A stretch of DNA of 64,000 nucleotides from Epichloe hybrida (Eukaryota; Ascomycota; Sordariomycetes; Hypocreales; Clavicipitaceae): contig JAFEKR010000001.1 of the NCBI GenBank assembly GCA_019022495.1, positions 3,906,001 to 3,970,000 on the forward strand, written 5' to 3'. The position numbers and the translations under genes were made by a program. Positions 13,801-28,440 of the stretch are shown here, one piece after another; position 1 is the stretch's first letter, and each line of letters starts with the position of its first letter. Below the pieces are notes generated by a model. That model ran no database searches, had not been told where the DNA came from, and saw nothing but the letters and a program-made list of their open reading frames with translations.

Positions 13801-15700
13801 GCTAAATAGAAGATAGGTATAATAGTGTATATTCCTTTGCCCTTTCTATTTTATAATTAAGCATAGACTAGAAAAGAGTAACCCTATGAATACACTGTTA
13901 AGAAGGTTTAATTATAAGAGCAAACCTATGTTAAATAAGGCGCTCCTACTAGAGCTTTAAAGGAAGATAGTAGATATCTTTATAGTAGAAGAAGAAGTAC
14001 TAATATATTAAAGAAGTTATAGTATAACACTAGTCTTAGAACCTACTAAGGTAAGAGTAGCCTAGGTAGAAGGCTAGTTAGCCGCTGTAAATCTAGTAAT
14101 AGGTTAGCTAAATAAGGGTAATTTTAAGGAGAAGGTAGCGTGTGTTTAAGATATTAGTATAGTATAAGTAATTTAGGGGGCTATTATATTACTAAATCCC
14201 TACTAATTCGCGGTAAATAAACTATTAGCGTAACTACTATAGAAGGTATAGGACTAAGATCTAGATCTATAAAAGCATAGAGATAAGGTTAACTCCTAAG
14301 TAAAAGGGAGGGGAAAAGCTAGTCTATGGTTATATAGTATAAGGGGCCTCCTAATATATAAAGACTAGGTAGTTATTCTACGGGAGCCTATCTTATAACA
14401 AAAGCTTCTATAGCTACACTATAATAATCTATTAGTAAGTTACTTTAGGACTAAATACACTCTAGAGCTACTAAAATATTACTATTAGTAGCTAGTAATA
14501 AGTAAAGCTATTTTAGACTATATGTCTAGCTATGGAGTATACTAGCGTATTATAGTAAGATAGCACTACCCCTATAGAAGCCTTAAATTACTACTAATAC
14601 TAAGGTAACTATAGGTAAAGATCTTAATAGACTTTATTATAGGTTTACTACTAGTGTGACTAGGCGAGCAAGAAACTAATATAATCCTAGTAATTATAAA
14701 CTAATTTACTAAGTACTTTATCTTCCTTCCTATAAAGACTATAATTAACATAGCTAAATTAGTAAAGTTATTCTATAAGGAGATTAAGCTATGATTTAGA
14801 GCGCTAGAGGGTATTATGTCTAATAGAGGGTTAGTATTTATAAGCTAATTCTAGTTAGAGGTATATTACTAGTTATATATAAAGCAAAGGCTTTTAATAG
14901 TATTTCACCCCTAAACTAATAGGTAAATAAAGAGAATGAATTAGGTGCTTAAGCATTACCTATAATATTTTATTAAAGAGAACTAATAACTATAGCTAAA
15001 GCTACTCCTAATAGCCTAATTTACGTGTAATAATACTATTAATAGGATAATAGGCTACTCCCCTAACTACACTCTTATAGGCTATTTACCTAAGTTTTGC
15101 CTTACTCTTAAGGGTAAGAGTATAGAGGGAGAGGTCCTAGAGGCTTATACGTGTGTTAAAAAGCTACATAAGGTTAGGGAGAAACTAGCATATAACTAGG
15201 TAAGGGCTACTAAAGCGTAAGCAAAGTACTATAACTAGAGATATTAGCTAATAACCTTAAAAAGAGGAGACTTAGTACTACTATTAGTAAAAAATATTAG
15301 GCTTAAGGACACGAAATGGAAGCTAAACCTAAGATTTATTAGGCTATTTTAAATACTTAACACTATAGGTAAATAAGCGTACTAACTAGCGCTACCTAAT
15401 AAGTATAGCTAACTATATAACATATTCTACGTTAGCCTATTAGAGCTATAGAATTGCTAGGAAGACACCCTAGATAAGGATATACTAATGCTAGACCTTA
15501 AAGATAATAATAATAAGTTTAAAGTTAAAGAAGTTAGGGATTACAGGAAGACACATAAAGGTAATAAATACCTAGTGAAATAGAATGGCTAGCTAAGCGA
15601 ATATAATTAATAGGTAGCGTTAGAAGATATAGAAGGCGCTTAATACGTAATTCAAGCTTTCTATTAAAGCAAAACAAGTAGAAAGCATAGTAAGACGTAA
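10821..15700 (+). pseudogene. Gypsy E gag-pol remnant with C-terminal chromodomain
   Basis: The plus-strand gag-pol is readable only if RIP stops are ignored. Gag runs from about 10,990, with a CCHC knuckle remnant at 11,866-11,925 (first part CFNYSSIEYV). Protease lies about 12,040-12,330. An 82-codon open stretch at 12,420-12,668 bridges protease and RT. RT covers about 12,690-13,290, with the catalytic segment VYLDNILIFS (from YLDDILIFS) and FLGFI. RNase H follows at about 13,500-13,900, integrase at about 14,440-15,250, and the chromodomain at about 15,517-15,660 (EVRDYRKTHKGNKYLVK). The Asp-to-Asn change in the RT motif fits a RIP G-to-A change. It is non-functional. Confidence 0.85.
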
Positions 15701-17016
15701 TTAAGTTATAAGTAATAAGGGATAAGGTAATTACAAAAAAGGCCTAGCCTTATTAGCCACTATCACACTCTAATTAAAACCCTTGCTAGACTATTTACTA
15801 AATAATAAAAGAAAAGATACCTATAAGGAGGGGAGTCTTATAGGAAACCCTTCTATAGTTACCCCCTTATACATTAAAATAACACTATTATAAAGGAGGT
15901 ACTTAGCGCCCTTACTCTTATCCTCCTAAACCACTACCTCTATTACCTAGAAAAACTAGTGCTTTGCTACCCCCTAGGGCACGAATCCTAGATTATAATA
16001 TTATAGCTATAAAGTTATTTTTCTCTTCTAGGAATTATAATATATAGTATAGTTTAGCTATAAAAGTTAGTAAATAGGTAGCAAAGGAGAAGTAATAACT
16101 TATAATCCCTAGGGTAAGGGTAGGATACATAGTAACTAAAAGTTACTAGTGTAAAATAATATACTAATTATACATGGCTAAAGCAGCCTACCTAGGGAGT
16201 AAGTAAAGGTCTAGAGAATATATAATAAAATGTACCTAATAGACCTTAGTGGCCCTAGTTAAACTAAAGGAAATATAATAAGCTATGTTAGTGTAATTAA
16301 ACCCTAAAATAAGGTTTAGATAATAGGTGCTAAAATAGTAGCGAGTTACCTTAGAAAACATATAATTATTAGGGTTATTAGGGTCCTAATTACTTAGGGT
16401 ATTTATTAAAGTTTTTACCTAATTAAGGGTAGTAAGAAGATCTAGAAAATCCCCTTATATAGTTAGCATTACCTAGAGAGATATAGGTAATTAAGGACTA
16501 AAAGAGTAGAGAATATAATGTACTTACTATCTTGTAAGTATTACTATGTTTAATATACTAGATATAACGCTTTAAATGTTTCCCTTTAATAATAGCAGTT
16601 AGCGTGCTAGGGAATTAATAGTTAATTTAAGGGATGTTAGGCTTAGCTAGAGAATTCTTCTTAAAGTCCGCGTAACCTATGCGTAGATAATATATATAGG
16701 AATATCCTCTTAAATAGATATTAGGGATAGCTATAATAATAACGCTCTTAATGCTTTCCCTATCTAATTCTATTCTAATAATAAGGTAAGTAGTAAAAGT
16801 AAAGTTATAGTAACTAATAATATAATAGTATCTAGGGAAAAGTTTACTATAGATAAGAAAGGGAAGAGTTAGTAATATAATAGGGAGTCGTAAGTGAATT
16901 TATACTTAAACACTAATGTTATTTATTATTATTTTAGTATAGCTACTACTTAGTAAATAGCTATATAGTACTTACTAAAAGCCGTTCAGGAGCCTAGCTA
17001 AAAGTAGGGGGGTAAT

Positions 17017-17218
17017 TATAAGGCCTTACTTATAACACTAGCGCGCTAGCGCACTACTAGGTAGGCGCACCACGCCCTAGGGCTAGGTCTATGTAACACT
17101 AGCAAGTCACTACCTATAAGTTAGCGACTTACACGTATAACATACTTAGACCTAGCAAGCTTCAGTCAATATACGGACGCCCCTATACCTCTTGCCTAGC
17201 TATCCCTTTGTTCTCACA
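17017..17218 (+). repeat. 3' LTR of gypsy E
   Basis: The LTR is 202 bp, TATAAGGCC... (mutated from TGTGAGGCC) to ...TTCTCACA, co-linear with 10,619-10,820. The 5' terminus lost both TG guanines to A while the 3' terminus keeps CACA. The polypurine tract lies immediately upstream and the TAAAG duplication immediately downstream. Confidence 0.92.
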
Positions 17219-20200
17219 TAAAGGATACTCTTAAAGAGAATAAGAGAAATAAAGCAAAGGCTAAGGTGAATTCGCTAAAGATAGCCCTAATACCCTTACT
17301 AGAAATTAACGCTACCCTATAGGAAAGGATCTAGGAAAGGCTTAGAACTTAAGTGTAATAGGATAGACCTTAATAAAATCTAATTAATTCACCTAAAGTA
17401 AACTTTATGCTTAATATAATTATAGAACCATAAGCTATAGTTAGCTAGTTATAGGATTTACTATACTTATAAGTTTATCTAGATAACCTAGAAGGAGAGC
17501 TTCTCCTAGGGCTTATTAACATAGGCTTATAAGGAAATATAATTACTAAAAGCATAGCTAGATGCTTAGGTCTGAAAATCTATCCTATAGATGTAATAAA
17601 CACTACTTTATTCTTCTTATATAGGATTAAGATAATTAGGGAGGTTTAGATAAAGCTATATCTAGGAAACATCTAGATGCCTACTAACTTCTATATTAGC
17701 CTAGACTCTATTAACATAAGCCTAATTCTAGGAATACTATTTTTTAGGCTATTATAAATATAGTTTAACTATTTAAGAAGCGGTAAACTCTTTGTCTAGT
17801 ATTACTTTAGAGATATTATTATTATCTTAAGAGTTATAGGAAGTATCTAATAGTAATACACTAACACATAACTAGCCTAGTAACTTACTATTAATATTAT
17901 TATATTTAGCTATCCTAAAGTAAAGGAAAAGGAAGATTAAATAGTTTATAAAGGATTAGAAGTAGAAATAAGTAATAATAAAGTACTAATCCCTATTATA
18001 ACTAGAGAAGGGACTAATATCTTCTAAGAAGTTATTAAGGATATAATAGTAAACTATAACTAATAACTTAAAGTGGTTATAGAGGATTTCTAACCCCTAA
18101 GGCAGCTAAAACCACCTAATCTTATAATAAACATAATATATAAACATAAAGCTAATAAGATTTATTTACATAATAATATATCTTCTAATAGGTTAACCCT
18201 AGAAGGAGACCCTAAATAGAAGATAAAGAAATAGGAAGAAGCAAAATCGCGTTTAGATATATCTAGGAAATATAATAAGTATATTACTAGGAGATTTAGC
18301 AAGAACCCGTAAGGTTTTAGAATAACCTAGGAATAGCTAGATTAGATAGTTAAGGGGGTGTGAGAATATTTAATATAAGAAGAAGTTAATATTTTTAAGG
18401 AAATCCTTTATAACTAAGAAGTAGCGCTAGTATAGGACTTATCTAAGTGTGGAAAAGTTAACCTACTAGTAGTACTACTATAAGTTATTAAGGTTATTAA
18501 GTATAAGGCGTAGTAAGCTAGTTCTATCCTAATACCTCTTAGGTTATAAGGGAAACTAGTTAATCTATTAAAGAAGAAGTTAAAGTATAGGTATCTAGAA
18601 GAAAGCTATAGTTTTTATAGGAACCCTTACTTTCTTATTATAAAGAAGGATAAAGGGATTTGCCTAATCCTATTAGCTACTAAGTATAATAAAGTTATAA
18701 TATATAACGCGCTAATCCCTTAAGGAGCGGAGGTATTTAGTAAGAGCTTTATAATATATAAGATCTTATCTATTATTAATCTCTTATTAGGATATAATTA
18801 AGTGGAATTAGCAGAGAGAAGTAAAGACATAACTATGATTTTTACTATAATTAGCCTTTTATAACTTTGCCACCTGCTATAGGGAGCTACTAACTTAGTA
18901 GCCTAATTTATTAGGATTATTAGCTAAATCCCGTTTGACTTAATCCCTAAGATTTGCGCACCCTTTCTAGATAACATTGCTATTAAGGGGCTAACTATAA
19001 CGTATAATAAAGAAGAAATCATGCCTAGAGTATATAGATATGTAATAGAGTATTTAATTAATATTAATAAAGTTTTAGTTAATATTAAACTCTCTAGTTA
19101 TATAGCCTTAGTAGCTAAGTTAAAATTCTACTAGAAGTTAGCTAAAATCGTGGGATTTATGTGCGGGATAAATAGATAAAAACTAACTAAGGTAAAGATT
19201 ATAAAGATTCTAGACTAGAAAGTTTACTAAGATCTATTAGAAGTGTGATCTTTTATTAGATTAATAGGAGTTTACTATATTTAGGTTAAATACTACATAT
19301 AGAAGGCAAGACTACTAGTGATTTTACTATAGAAGATAATAGAGTAGGAATAAGGACTAGAGTAATAAGAAGCTATAGATATTTTAAAGAAAGTAATAAC
19401 TATAGCCCTAGTTTTTATTTTACTTAATCTTAGACTAGGCTTTAGGGAAATTATCCTTATGGTAAACGTAAGCTTACTAGGATAGGGAGTAGTATTACTA
19501 TAAATTATTAATAGTAAACGCTATCCTATTTAATATAAGAGCGGTGTCTAAACTATTGCTAAGGCTAAGTATAATATGACTAAAAGAGAATACTAAGTAG
19601 TGGTTTATATATTAAGAAGACTATAAATTTACCTCTATAGAGTTCCCTTTATATTAGAAATAGATTTATAAGTCCTAGTGTACTAGCTTAACAAAGCTGT
19701 TAATAATATGCCTAGAGCTCTTATTATATAATAGATAAGCTATATACTACTATTTAATTTTTTAGTGTAATATATCCCTAGTAAGAAGAATAGAATCGCT
19801 AATACCCTATCTAGAAAAGGTCCTAGACTATTAGATTAATTAGATTAAGAAGTTAAAGGAGATATTAAAGACTTCATTAACCTATATCTTAATAGTATTA
19901 AGATAAAAGAGGATAGTAAGAAAGACTATTTATAGGAGATATAATAGGTGATTAATTTCTTATTCACTCTCTAAAGACTAATTAATCTTAGTACTAGGGA
20001 CTATAGGAAGCTTTGTAATAGAGTAAAGAAGTTCTACCTAGAAAATAAATACCTATAGAAAAGACTAATAGGAATTATAAAAGGACTAGTATTAGTTATT
20101 AATATTCCTAAGTAGTAATATATAATAGTTAAAGCTATCTATAAAGAACTTAGTTATAAAGGTATTAAAGTAGTCTTCTTAGTAATAAAATAGTAGTACT

Positions 20201-22629
20201 AGTGGAAGGGACTCTAGAATATAACTTAAGAGATACTAACCTATTATAAGACATATTAAAAGTTCGCGCCTTAGTAACCTCAAGAACTATCCGTGCTAGT
20301 TACGCTAGGGAACCTAATAAGCAAGATCTATATTAACACTTAGCACCTTCTAATTAATTATAGATATAAGTATCTCTTAGAAGCTAGGTGTAACTTAATA
20401 GGGTAGGTAAAGGCTATACTAGTTAGGAATGCAATAGTACTAGTAATTAGAAAATTCCTATTATCCTTAATTAGTAGGTTTAGACTTTTTTAGTTTATAG
20501 TCTATAATAGAGGTCTTAAGATATAAGGAAATCTTAAGGAAGTACTTATAGATATTAGTATTAAAGGAATCTAAATATCTAGGTATAACCTAAAGGCGAA
20601 TTCCCCTATTAAAGCTAGACACTAGTCCCTTACGTTTACTTTAGTAAAATTAGGAGGGTTAAATAGCTAATAGGTAAAGCATCTTAATAAAGCCTTTCTT
20701 ATAGACTACACTACTATTCGCGAATTGCATAGGAAATCCGCTTTCTATTTAATTTATAAATAGAAACTAATCCTACTATTAGAAGTTAAGTTTCTAACCT
20801 AGAGGCTAATTAACTAGGAAGTAGTTACTACTAGTTAGGACCTATTTAAAGCTTAAGTCTATATACTTAAAAGAAAAGCAGAGGATATTAGGAAAGTAAG
20901 GAAGAAGGTGTTTAACTTTAGGAAGTAACTTATAAACTAAACTAATAAGAACTAAGCTACCTCTCTTAGGAAGGATTAATTAAAACTAGGGGATCTTATT
21001 CTAGTATATAATATTAGAAGGAATATTAATATATTTACTACGAAGAAACTTATAATAAGATAGAATAGACCTTTCCGAATCTATAAGTAAGCGCTAATTT
21101 CTAGAGCTTATTATTTAAAAACACTAGATAGGGTTTACCTTATAAAAACCATTTTAAGGGACTATATTAAAAAGTTTATCCTAGACATAGAAGGTTAGTA
21201 GACTTTAATAGTAAATACGTGGTTATATGCCCCTTAATAACACTAGGCAAGGGAGGAGACTACTAATAAATATAATTAAGAAGTTACTATAATTATACCT
21301 TTAGTAGCTTAACATAATATATCTGATTAAATAGTTAATAAAGGAGGGATAGGTTTATGTCTTAAGGAAGAGGTTAAGCTCCTACCTTAAAGGAGCCTAT
21401 ATTATAGGATTAAGGTGTAGCTACCCTACTTAATAGAAGAATAGAAGAAAGAATATAAAGTATATTCTCTAATACACTAAGGAGTGTATAAGATTAAATA
21501 TTATTTTCCTTTGTCTTTATTTTAGGAACTAAGCAAAGTTTTATTCTAATACTAGAGATTAAGTAATTAAGGCATAAGTCTATTAACTATAGGACTGCCT
21601 GCCCCTTCTCTCTTTTCTCTTATTTCCCTAAAATCCTATATAGACTAAATTTGTTTTCTTTGATTTTCTTTATTATTCATGAATAATTTAGGAAGGGAGG
21701 AGGTATATCTACTACTAAGTAAGGAGAGTTATTAGAATTAATAGTGTTTAGATTAAGTAAAAGGGTCTTTACTACTTTAGTAAATTACTCTTTTCCTAAG
21801 AAAGGCATAAGAGCTCTCTCTTAGGAAAACTAAAGGTAATACCTAGAGGCAAAGCGTTATTTATAGCTAGCTGCATAAGACTTATTCTAGATATAATTAC
21901 TATATATACCTTTGCTAACCCTAGAAAGTAAGACATAGCTATAGAAGGGGAAGCATATATGCTTACTAAAGAAGGTAATATATTATATATATAAGTTTAA
22001 GTAGTTAGTATAGAAAATACTATTTAATCTACTAAATATAGACACTAGTAAAGCATAATAACACTTAGGATGCTATGAAAGAGCGTGTAAGAAGTACCTA
22101 TTAGGATAAGCTATCTTAGTAGGAATAAGGACTAAGTAATAACATTTGTTTTTAATAGTAAGGGCTAAGACGCTATTTACTTTAGTATAGCTCCTTATAA
22201 AATCCTTTAGTAATTTAGTTCTCTTTATAGCGGTAATTAGATAAGGAGAAGCCCCTTCTAGGGAATTTTTAGAAGGTTAGAGGGTAATCTTTATATATAG
22301 AGGAACACTACTATTACTAATATTAATCCTGCCCCGAACCTAGAAGGTAAAAAGGAACTTATACTATAAAATAGAAGTCATTAGTATTAGCCTAAATATA
22401 AGATTAAATAATCTTTAGAATACCTATATAGTCTTTGCTAATAAATAAAGGAAAGAACTTAGCGCGGTTAGACTAGTCTATAGTCTTTATTACTAAAAGC
22501 TTAACTTCTAGGACACTTACCCTTATAATAGTAGTAATATTAGGAAGTTTTTAATGGTTTTTATTAAGAGATTTAGCTATAATTAATTAATTAGGGTGAT
22601 AATATAAAGAGTAATAAGTTAAGGAGTAT
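17219..22629 (+). pseudogene. Gypsy D pol remnant plus start of unassigned 3' region
   Basis: This continues D after E. Retropepsin-like sequence lies about 17,450-17,800. RT runs about 18,430-19,250 (catalytic segment PFLDNIAIKG, then AKIVGFMCG), RNase H about 19,300-19,830 (NRIANTLSRKG ends it), and integrase about 19,930-21,000 (zinc-binding remnants, then core). After about 21,150 a reading frame continues to the insertion point of copia A but matches nothing I recognise. Every domain is interrupted by TAA, TAG or occasional TGA. Catalytic DD has become DN, as in E. Confidence 0.8.
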
Positions 22630-22887
22630 TGTTGGATGCACCAAGGTCCTGCGCAGGTAATAAATCCCGTATGAATTCGAAGTCGATGATAGATAGATAG
22701 CTAGCTAGGAAAGAGGGAGAAGAGAGGGAAAGCCTAGATGCTAGAAAAGTGGGCGAAATCCGTATGTAAGGCACAAAAGGGGGTGGCGAATTAATGCAGC
22801 CAATTATATCGCGTGTATCGCGCCGGACCCATAATTAGTCTAGTCTTTAGCCATGATTAAACCAATGAAAATCCAAAGGAATTAACA
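22630..22887 (-). repeat. Left LTR (3' LTR in coding sense) of copia A
   Basis: The LTR is 258 bp, plus-strand reading TGTTGGATGCACC... to ...GGAATTAACA. It is nearly identical to 29,158-29,415 over about 180 bases, including GATAGATAGATAGCTAGCTAG. The differences are transitions clustered at both ends. Confidence 0.93.
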
Positions 22888-23089
22888 CTAGCAATCTCTC
22901 TTTTTCCTTTATAGCTAAAGAGCTCAAAAACGCAATAAAAATCAGATTAAAGGAAAGTGTACATAAGTAAATCCCTTAATAGGAATCCGCTACTCTGATT
23001 AGCCATCGCGGCATTAGTTAATTAAATTAATCTATTATTCCTTACCTAAGCTCCCGTTTCCTAATATCACAGGTCTCTTTACCTATCCT

Positions 23090-26000
23090 TTAACACGAAT
23101 TGTTAATTCGTTCAAATTAATTAAAGAGGAAAGTAATAAATTTAGTAATGCTTTTATTATCATATCTGCCGGATTATCGTTGCCGTTAATCCACCTAACT
23201 TCGTAGATCTTATGCCTTTCGTATAATTAATAAAGAGCCATAATATTAATTATTAGTCTCTTCTCCTTTGTGGTTCCTAGCTTCACAAGACATTTATATA
23301 ATAAAAAAGAATCGGTATAAAGAATCATAGGAATTCAAGGCATCTTTAATTAGTCCGTGATCTAATATAAAGTCGTGGAAATCGCGTAGGCAATATCTGC
23401 GCCTTAAACCATACTATATAACTTAGAGGTAAGCGCGCTACAAGTAACTCTCTTACTCTTTATTAAGCTATACGTAATAATATTACCTTTTATAATAAAG
23501 GTATTATTATCTTATATTATCTCATTGCTAATCACAATCACGTATCCGATCTGTAAGCTTAAATCCTTATTATTAGCAAGCGATCCATTTATAAACATAA
23601 AGAGCTTCGCCTCTTCAAGAACTAAAGGAATATATCACAGTCTGTGTTATTAATTCTCAATCTGCTATTTAAGGCGTTTATTAAGGCATGTAATATCTTC
23701 CCTAGAGGGTTCTTAGTGTTAAGCTGTAATTAACAGGTTATATAAAGCCTCCGGTTAACACACAGTTGTAATATAGCTTCCTTACGCTTATTGCTCCATG
23801 TAATCTTGCTTTACTATTAAGGATTAAGGATTAACTTCCTTAATCTTCTAACTCTAACCTTTCTAGGTTAAGATTAGTAAATTATCGGTGTTCTAGGTCA
23901 AGATATAGCTATTAAAGATGAGGGGGTTCTTAGTGGTTAATCATTGCTTTTCTTTAGCTATAAAATTAGCCTTCTAGAGCTCTTTCTCTTCTTTTTAGAA
24001 GAAGTTATTATCGCTTAGGCCTAATATATTATTAGTTTGCATTCTAATAATACTAAAGAGATTCTTATTATTTAGGGCTATGATTAATAAGCAGGGATTA
24101 TAGGTTAAGGTTATTATATTAAGGTTATCCCTATAGTAACGGAAGTACATTACCCACCAGTGAGTTCTAGCCTTTGTAATCCTATAAAGAGGTCTAATTA
24201 ATTCGATTACAGTCCCTTCTAGAAAGAGATATGTAATTTACTTCGGTAGTCTTATAATAATTAGCCTCATTAGCCTTATGTGCGATTAAGTGTAGGCTTG
24301 CGTAATATCGCGAATCCAAAGGTAAATGCCTCTTTTTCTTAATAATAAAGCAATAGCTATAATAAGTCATTAGCTTGCTCGTTGTATCGTTAGCGATTGC
24401 GTCAGGATGAATTCCTTTCCTTTGTTATTATGGCCTTATATAACAAGACGAGATTTCTCGTATGGCAAGTCCGTTCCTTTGCCTTTAATCTCTCTAACTA
24501 TACAAGAATTAAAGATTCTATAACCTCCGTGCTTTGCTAGGTTAAACTTAACGAATTTGAATATATTATAAGCTTATAAAGCGTTAATCTTAGCTTAATT
24601 AGACTGCTTAAAGGGTTTTCCTAGGGTTATAATCCTTCCTTCTTAGCGGAGCTAAAGGGTAAGGTTCTAATCAGCCTCCTCCTTTGCTATAAGGAATGCT
24701 ATGCTTAGCATCCCTCTAGTTATAATCTCTTAAATAAAGGCCTCCTCTTAATCTTTATTTATAAGTATGTAAAGCTAAACTAGGCTAACGTCCTTCTTAG
24801 GGCTATAAGGTTTTCTTTTCCTTACTTTTATTCCTTTAGGGCGTAGCAATAAGTCTTTAACTTAATAGCTTCCCCTTAGGGCCTTTTAGGCTTTATAAGC
24901 CTCTTTATCAGACTCTCCCACACTTATAAATTACACTATAAGGTCCTTTCTTAGTCTCCCTCACTTTCTCTTAGCTAGTGTTTACTACTCTTTACTATCT
25001 TCTATTAAAGAATCTCTTTTATTAGTAGTAGTTAGTTATATAGTTACTTCTTCCTTTATATTACTAGGCTTTATCTCCTACTACTCTAGTATATTATAAG
25101 GCTTTATCTCCTACTACTCTAGTCCCTCTGTAATATATAGGTCTTTATAATAAGGCTTTACTACTATAAAGCAGAACTTTACTAGGCCACAGGGCATGTT
25201 AATAGTATAAGTCTCTTTATTAGTAGTAAGTAGCTTATATAGGCTATGCTAGCTACCTTTCTCTCTTTACACGCGTATATTAGCCTGCAGGGGTAGCTAA
25301 TATATAGGCGCTATATTAGGGCTATTCCAGGCTCTAAAGGCATTATAGACCTGCTATAAAGCTAGAAGATATTAGACTTTATCTATTACCTTATAAATTA
25401 CCTTAGCACATTAAATAACAAAGACACTCAGCAGTAACTTATCTATTATCTATAGGTAGCCTCTAAAGACTAGCATAGTTAGGATAATACTATTTAGGCC
25501 TATAGAGTTATTAATAGCCTTAATAGCTATTTAGAGGCGTTACTCTAGCGTAAGCTCTGTTCTAATTAAGTCTATAATAATATTATAGGCTCGGCGTAGA
25601 GGTCTATAGTATCTCTTAACCTTTCTAATACTATTATAGGCTTTAATTAGCATCTCACCGGTTTTAATTAATATTAATTAAGTATAATATCTAAACTTAG
25701 TAAAAGCAAAGTTATTACTAGTATTATAGATAATCCAATCTAGAGGTCTGAGATAAGTATTAATCTAATATTCGCGGATTACATCCCAGATATCTTAAGC
25801 CTTCTGCTTCTTTAGATTAAGGAATTAGGCTACCTAGAACAATATTACTAAATTAACGATGTAAAGCACTAGTTAGCTATTGATTTGCATAATATTAATA
25901 ATAATCTCATAGTTAAATTTATGGTTATCTTTGATTATAAACTTAAATTAACTAGGGGCCTTTCTATGTATCTAGTAATAGTAGTAGACTTTAGTTAATT

Positions 26001-28440
26001 CCTTAATTGCCTAGCGCTTAACTTTATAACTAGCTTAGTAAAGGATCTTTATAAGTTATTAAACAGAAGGATAACCAAGTTAATAATGTAATTAACGGAT
26101 ATCTCCTTCTAAAAGGTAGAAGGCGACTGTTTCCTTCGCTTCTAGTAACCACTAAGGATATCCCTATTATTACATAATAGGTACAGTCTTATTACCTTAG
26201 ATAAGCATGTTAGCAAGGTTATTAATCTTAACTTATATCTTATTTATATTAGTGCTTAAGAAGAGAAAGGGGGTAGCTATATTAAGGATATAGAATTCAA
26301 GCTCTCTAAGTTCTGTGGGCATATAAAGGATTTCTCTTATAACTACTAATCTAGCGCTAAATATAATAATTTAGGGTTCGTAAGGGGTTACCTTTAATAA
26401 AGGCATTAATCTTAACAGAGCCTTTACTTATACCTCTCCTATAGTTAACTTTCCTACAGCGCTAGTATTAGGCATAATCCCTCTAAAGACCTCTTTAGAA
26501 TAGCATTCTTTAGAGATATAGTAAATTAAGCCTTTATTACACTCTTATGGCTTATAGAGCTCCTACCTAAGGAATACATGTTAGAAGGCTTAATTATTTA
26601 GGGTCGCGAGGATATTAACATTAGCGGCGTTGTAGTTAGTCTATAATCCGGAGCAGAAGAATTATGTAATACTTAGGTATGCTATTAATAGTAGCTCCTC
26701 CATATTATCATTATTATCTTTAGCTTCTATATAAGCTATAAGATATGCTTCCTAATTCTTACCTAAGCCTTTATTAGGCTTGTTCTTGTTTTACCCTTTA
26801 TAGGAGGTAAGGAATACTTAGAATCTCTTCTCTAAAGGGAGTGTATAGTGTGTCTTGCTAGCCTACTAGTAGTTTTTCTCCTTTTAATATTCTTTAGCGG
26901 AGTAATTAGAAGACTAGTAGCCGCTCTTACTACACATAAAGTAGCGCTTAGTGCTTAGTCTAGGGCTTTGCCTATAATAGCTTCCTTTACTACAGGGGGA
27001 TAATCACTATCTATACTAATAATTAGTAAACATAGCCTCTAGAGGGTCTCCTTATTAGTACTAAAGGTATTAGGAGGACTTCTTATTTAATTCCGTAATA
27101 GTAATTACCTTATAGAGGTCTCTAGTAAGACTCTTAAAGCCTGCGGAGTGCATGTATTTTACTATCTAATATTTAGGCACACTAGCTATAGCGTTTAAGG
27201 CTTACTTATAGAGTTTAGTATCCACTGTTTTAGTAAGGTATAGGCCTCTGTGAATCTTCTTAAGGGTTAATAACATAATCTCAAGGCACTTAAGCTTGCT
27301 TTTATTAGGGTTCCTCTTAATTATACTCTTTAGCATTATACTACTCCATTTGCGGTAATAGAATTACTAGTTACTTTCTATCTTAAAGCGTTAATAGACG
27401 TAACTAATTATCTCTTTATAGGAATAGTTATTCCTAAAGAGGTAATTAAGGTAGTATTACTTAGTATTACTTATTAACATAATAAGGAAAGCCTTCTAAT
27501 AATGCGTTTAAGGAAGGTTAATTCTATCACACTTATTTTTAAAGAGCGTAATCTTTAGCGTTAAGAAGTTATATAGCTTTCCACTATAGTGGTCGCTATC
27601 CTTATACATCTTCATAAGCTCTGAGATCTTCTTTATGATCTAATCTTCAGAGGGGAATTACTATAAAGGCACAATTTGTTATAAATAACAGTTTACTAGT
27701 TGTTCTTAATAACGATTATCCGGATAGAGCTATTAATATAATAGGGATTGTTACAGGGGTTCTTATAAGGGTTTAAGTAATCTCTAGGGTTAGGGAAGGT
27801 TAATTTCTAGGGTAGGTTATCAGGGCTATTAATATTAAGGCTCTAGGGGTTCAGAAGATTATAGTTATTCTTATAATCTTTCCTATAACTAAAGGGGCAT
27901 TAAGGTTTAATAAAGCACTTCCTTAAGCAATGCTAGGATTAAATATCCTAGGCCTTGCCTAACAAGGACGCCGTAATCTTATAAAGAATTACATAATTCT
28001 CTAATAATATCCTTAGATGCCCTTTTAAAGGTGTCTTTAGACTAGCCTTTAAAGTCTTCTTAGAATAATTCCTATAAGTTATTATCTCTCTATCCTTAAT
28101 GCTTACTAAGGTTAATAAATCTTGCAATCTAGTTATTAAGCTTGAGCTACGTAGTAGTCTCTAGATCTAGCTTAACAAATTCTTTCTAGTTATACAAGAA
28201 TTCGTAAGTAAGCTATTAAAGGCATAGGGGTAATTCATGCCTTTAAGGTCTCTCAGGGGTAATAATTAGAGCCTTACTATTACTAGTAGCCTTTGCTCTT
28301 ATAAAGGGTCTAGATTCCTCTGCTATCTTTAACTATAAAAGGAATATTACTAATTTGTTGTTTTTGCTACTAATTAAGCTCCTGTGTTTACCTATCGCTA
28401 TTACGAGGTTCTTCTTTCGCATTTTAGGAGCGTTATCGCT
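23090..28440 (-). pseudogene. Copia A gag-pol remnant
   Basis: Minus-strand copia polyprotein, in coding order from right to left: gag about 28,430-27,000; zinc-knuckle region near 26,920-27,000; protease near 26,460; integrase about 26,160-25,600; RT about 24,660-23,500; RNase H to about 23,130. The end of RNase H reads YERHKIYEVRWINGNDNPAD, well preserved for this island. Elsewhere TAA and TAG stops interrupt the frame. Segments are co-linear with copia B, which allowed the D insertion point in B to be fixed to the base. Confidence 0.82.

Larger units (their letters stand above)
10619..17218 (+). mobile_element. Gypsy E: complete 6.6-kb chromovirus inserted in D
   Basis: This is a full-length Ty3/gypsy element of 6,600 bp with two 202-bp LTRs and a perfect TSD TAAAG (10,614-10,618 and 17,219-17,223). 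A polypurine tract, AAAAGTAGGGGGG, sits just before the 3' LTR. The internal part carries gag, protease, RT, RNase H, integrase and a C-terminal chromodomain, which places it among chromoviruses. Chromodomains of such elements are known to bind histone marks and guide integration. It is inserted in the gag/pol interval of D and is of the same family as fragments F and G. Confidence 0.93.
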
